Positions 6,950-8,068 of a stretch of DNA of 8,068 nt are shown one piece after another. Position 1 is the stretch's first letter. Each line of letters opens with the position of its first letter. The translations under genes and the position numbers were made by a program. This DNA comes from Lachnoclostridium sp. UBA6475 (GTDB lineage Bacteria; Bacillota; Clostridia; Lachnospirales; Lachnospiraceae), in assembly GCA_002435545.1 (NCBI GenBank), contig DJNB01000014.1:13672-21739 (forward strand). Reading direction: 5' to 3'. The notes under the pieces are model-generated. The model was not told the DNA's origin. It saw nothing but the letters and a program-made list of their open reading frames with translations, and did not search any database.

Positions 6950-7591
6950 ATGGCAAAATTATATTTGGTTCAAATGACAAAAAATAAGCTGCGGTTTGTG
7001 GTGCCGTTTGCCGCGTTATTTGTGTTGATCCCGGCGCTTGCGGCATTGATCCTGTCCGGCCCGGAATCGGACATCAAGACGGCAGACTGCATCCGCCAGC
7101 TTCATGTCTGGATCCCGCTTTTTTCTACGTGGTGGATCCTGATCTATGCGGGCGATTTCTTTTCGCACGACGGCAATGAATTGATGTATCTGATCTGGAA
7201 ACCGTATCAGATCACGGTCTGCGTGGCGGCGGGGATTGCTGCGTATATGGCAGCCGCCGTTCTTTCGTTTGTCATGCTTCAGAGCATACAGCCGTTTGAC
7301 AGGCTGCTGTTATGGCAGATATTGGCAGAAACGGGAATGATGGCAGGCTTGGCATTTTTCTGTTGTTTTCTCTTTCAGAGTACCGGAGCAGCGCTGATGG
7401 CAGCGGTTTTGTACGATATTTACCTGAATCTGTTCGACGGACTGCATATGTTTTCTGCGATTTCTATCTTTCCCCAGCAGACGCTGACGGTAGAAGCCGA
7501 TCCGCCCCGCATGGCGGCGGCATGGATCGCCGGTATTGTGCTTTTTTCCGGGGGCGCTGTGTGCGTGAAGGGGCGGAAAGTATACTGGTAG
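6950..7591 (+). CDS. Small six-helix membrane protein, ABC-2-like permease subunit
   Basis: From ATG 6950 the protein has 213 residues. The frame stays open upstream to a GTG at 6878, but the ATG has AGAGG at 6938-6942 seven bases away and starts 2 bases after the preceding stop. The 24-residue extension would be Cys/Gly/Thr-rich and overlap the ATPase gene, so it is rejected. Hydrophobic segments lie at about 16-36, 53-70, 87-108, 123-142, 144-160 and 187-206. The cytoplasmic stretch after helix 2 (Asp69-Phe-Phe-Ser-His-Asp, then Glu77 and 'WKPYQ' at 83-87) parallels the coupling-helix region of the other permeases. The protein is probably the second permease subunit of the transporter formed with the M1-like permease and the 230-residue ATPase. 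It is the last gene of the operon in this window, followed by the only real intergenic gap. The substrate is unknown. Confidence 0.82.
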   Translation: MAKLYLVQMTKNKLRFVVPFAALFVLIPALAALILSGPESDIKTADCIRQLHVWIPLFSTWWILIYAGDFFSHDGNELMYLIWKPYQITVCVAAGIAAYMAAAVLSFVMLQSIQPFDRLLLWQILAETGMMAGLAFFCCFLFQSTGAALMAAVLYDIYLNLFDGLHMFSAISIFPQQTLTVEADPPRMAAAWIAGIVLFSGGAVCVKGRKVYW

Positions 7592-7607
7592 AGGGCAGGA
7601 AAACGTT

Positions 7608-7636
7608 TGGACAACCGGTAAAAACTGTGTTATAAT
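7608..7636 (+). promoter_or_regulatory. Predicted sigma-A-type promoter with extended -10
   Basis: A -35 element TGGACA (7608-7613, five of six consensus bases) is separated by exactly 17 bases from a perfect -10 TATAAT (7631-7636). The -10 is preceded by TGT, giving an extended -10. Transcription should start near 7643, about 30 bases before the next start codon. Two small symmetries overlap it: the palindrome AAACGTTT (7601-7608) and the inverted repeat GACAA/TTGTC (7610-7614 and 7636-7640). Either could be a repressor site, but both are short. The promoter fires away from the ABC operon into a separate gene. Confidence 0.8.
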
Positions 7637-7660
7637 TGTCTTATCTTTATAATTTAAGTT

Positions 7661-7668
7661 AAGGAGGG
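7661..7668 (+). promoter_or_regulatory. Strong ribosome-binding site of the secreted-protein gene
   Basis: AAGGAGGG ends five bases before the ATG at 7674; the AGGAGG core (7662-7667) has six. It is a full-strength Shine-Dalgarno that fixes the start of a gene whose end lies outside the window. Confidence 0.85.
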
Positions 7669-7673
7669 ACATT

Positions 7674-8068
7674 ATGAAGAAACGAACATGGAAAAGGACA
7701 CTATGTTATCTGCTTATCGCAGCTCTTTTGGCACCGTCGTTACCGGTTGATACGACGAAGTCACAGGCGGCGGCCAGCAGCACTACGATCAACGATGGAG
7801 AATATACGACCGGTATATTTGCCGGGAAGTATGGCATCGACCAGCTGTTTGATTATATTATGCGTACAAGCCGGTTGAACAGTCTGCCATACGATGCTTC
7901 GTGGGGCGTTGCAAATGCTTCCACGGGACATCAGTTATCTGCATCAATGATGAAAGGCAAACATTTTATATTAAAATATTCCGGTGATGATACGTATCCG
8001 ATTGCGCTGTGCCTGTACAACGATGACGATACGCCGTTTGTCAGCGGTAGAGATGGCTCGCTGAGTTC
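7674..8068 (+). CDS. Secreted protein of unknown function (3' end outside window)
   Basis: An open frame of 131 complete codons runs from ATG 7674 to the end of the window without a stop, so the protein is longer than what is seen. It starts with a classical Sec signal peptide: a basic stretch (Lys2, Lys3, Arg4, Lys7, Arg8), a hydrophobic core at about 10-22, and a probable signal peptidase I site near residues 30-34 (Ser-Gln-Ala-Ala-Ala). There is no lipobox. The visible mature part is rich in Ser, Thr, Asp, Gly and Tyr and looks like a folded extracellular domain ('GIFAGKYGIDQLFDYI' at 47-62, then strands around 'KHFILKYSG' and 'PIALCLYNDDD'). I do not recognise the family. The gene has its own strong promoter and ribosome-binding site, so it is probably expressed independently of the upstream ABC operon, though read-through is possible because no clear terminator lies between them. 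Confidence 0.78.
   Translation, partial: MKKRTWKRTLCYLLIAALLAPSLPVDTTKSQAAASSTTINDGEYTTGIFAGKYGIDQLFDYIMRTSRLNSLPYDASWGVANASTGHQLSASMMKGKHFILKYSGDDTYPIALCLYNDDDTPFVSGRDGSLS

Noticed and set aside
7592..7660. Possible intrinsic terminator after the ABC operon
   Set aside because: No GC-rich stem followed by a T-run was found; CCGGT and the GACAA/TTGTC pair are too weak or too far apart to be a terminator.
1..8068. tRNA/rRNA genes, CRISPR repeats, insertion sequences or phage genes
   Set aside because: The window is almost wholly occupied by ABC-transporter genes; no regularly spaced repeats, transposase motifs, terminal inverted repeats or RNA-gene signatures were seen by eye.

Overview
The window looks like chromosomal DNA from a low-to-medium GC Gram-positive anaerobe, most likely a Clostridia/Lachnospiraceae-type gut Firmicute. 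This is inferred from the strong AGGAGG-type ribosome-binding sites, the codon use and the lipoprotein and ABC-transporter types; no rRNA or other marker gene is present to confirm it. Every supported gene lies on the + strand, and the coding density is very high.

Positions 1-7591 read as one tightly packed polycistronic unit whose start lies upstream of the window. In order it encodes: the C-terminal end of an integral membrane protein (probably an FtsX/MacB-like permease, 1-267); its MacB/LolD-type ATPase (277-942); a lipoprotein with a PepSY/YycI-like C-terminal part (939-2054); two six-helix ABC-2-like permeases (2071-2835 and about 2828-3688); a short BcrA-type ATPase (3681-4304); a 655-residue permease carrying a large extracellular M1-peptidase-like domain without a zinc-binding motif (4301-6268); a second ABC-2-type ATPase (6255-6947); and a third small six-helix permease (6950-7591). 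Adjacent genes overlap by 4 to 14 bases or are separated by at most 16, so translational coupling is likely throughout.

The genes group into three ABC transporter modules. Module A is the FtsX-like permease, its MacB-like ATPase and the lipoprotein. Module B is a heterodimeric ABC-2-like permease pair with a BcrA-like ATPase. Module C is the M1-like ectodomain permease, its ATPase and the small permease. Stacks of this kind are typical of export of, immunity to, or sensing of antimicrobial peptides, and of envelope-stress defence. No precursor peptide, modification enzyme or two-component system is visible here, so the substrate is unknown and the link to peptides is inference.

Positions 7592-7673 are the only real intergenic gap. 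It holds a very good sigma-A-type promoter and a strong ribosome-binding site driving a separate gene for a secreted protein of unknown function (7674 onward), which is cut off by the window end. No convincing intrinsic terminator separates it from the ABC operon.
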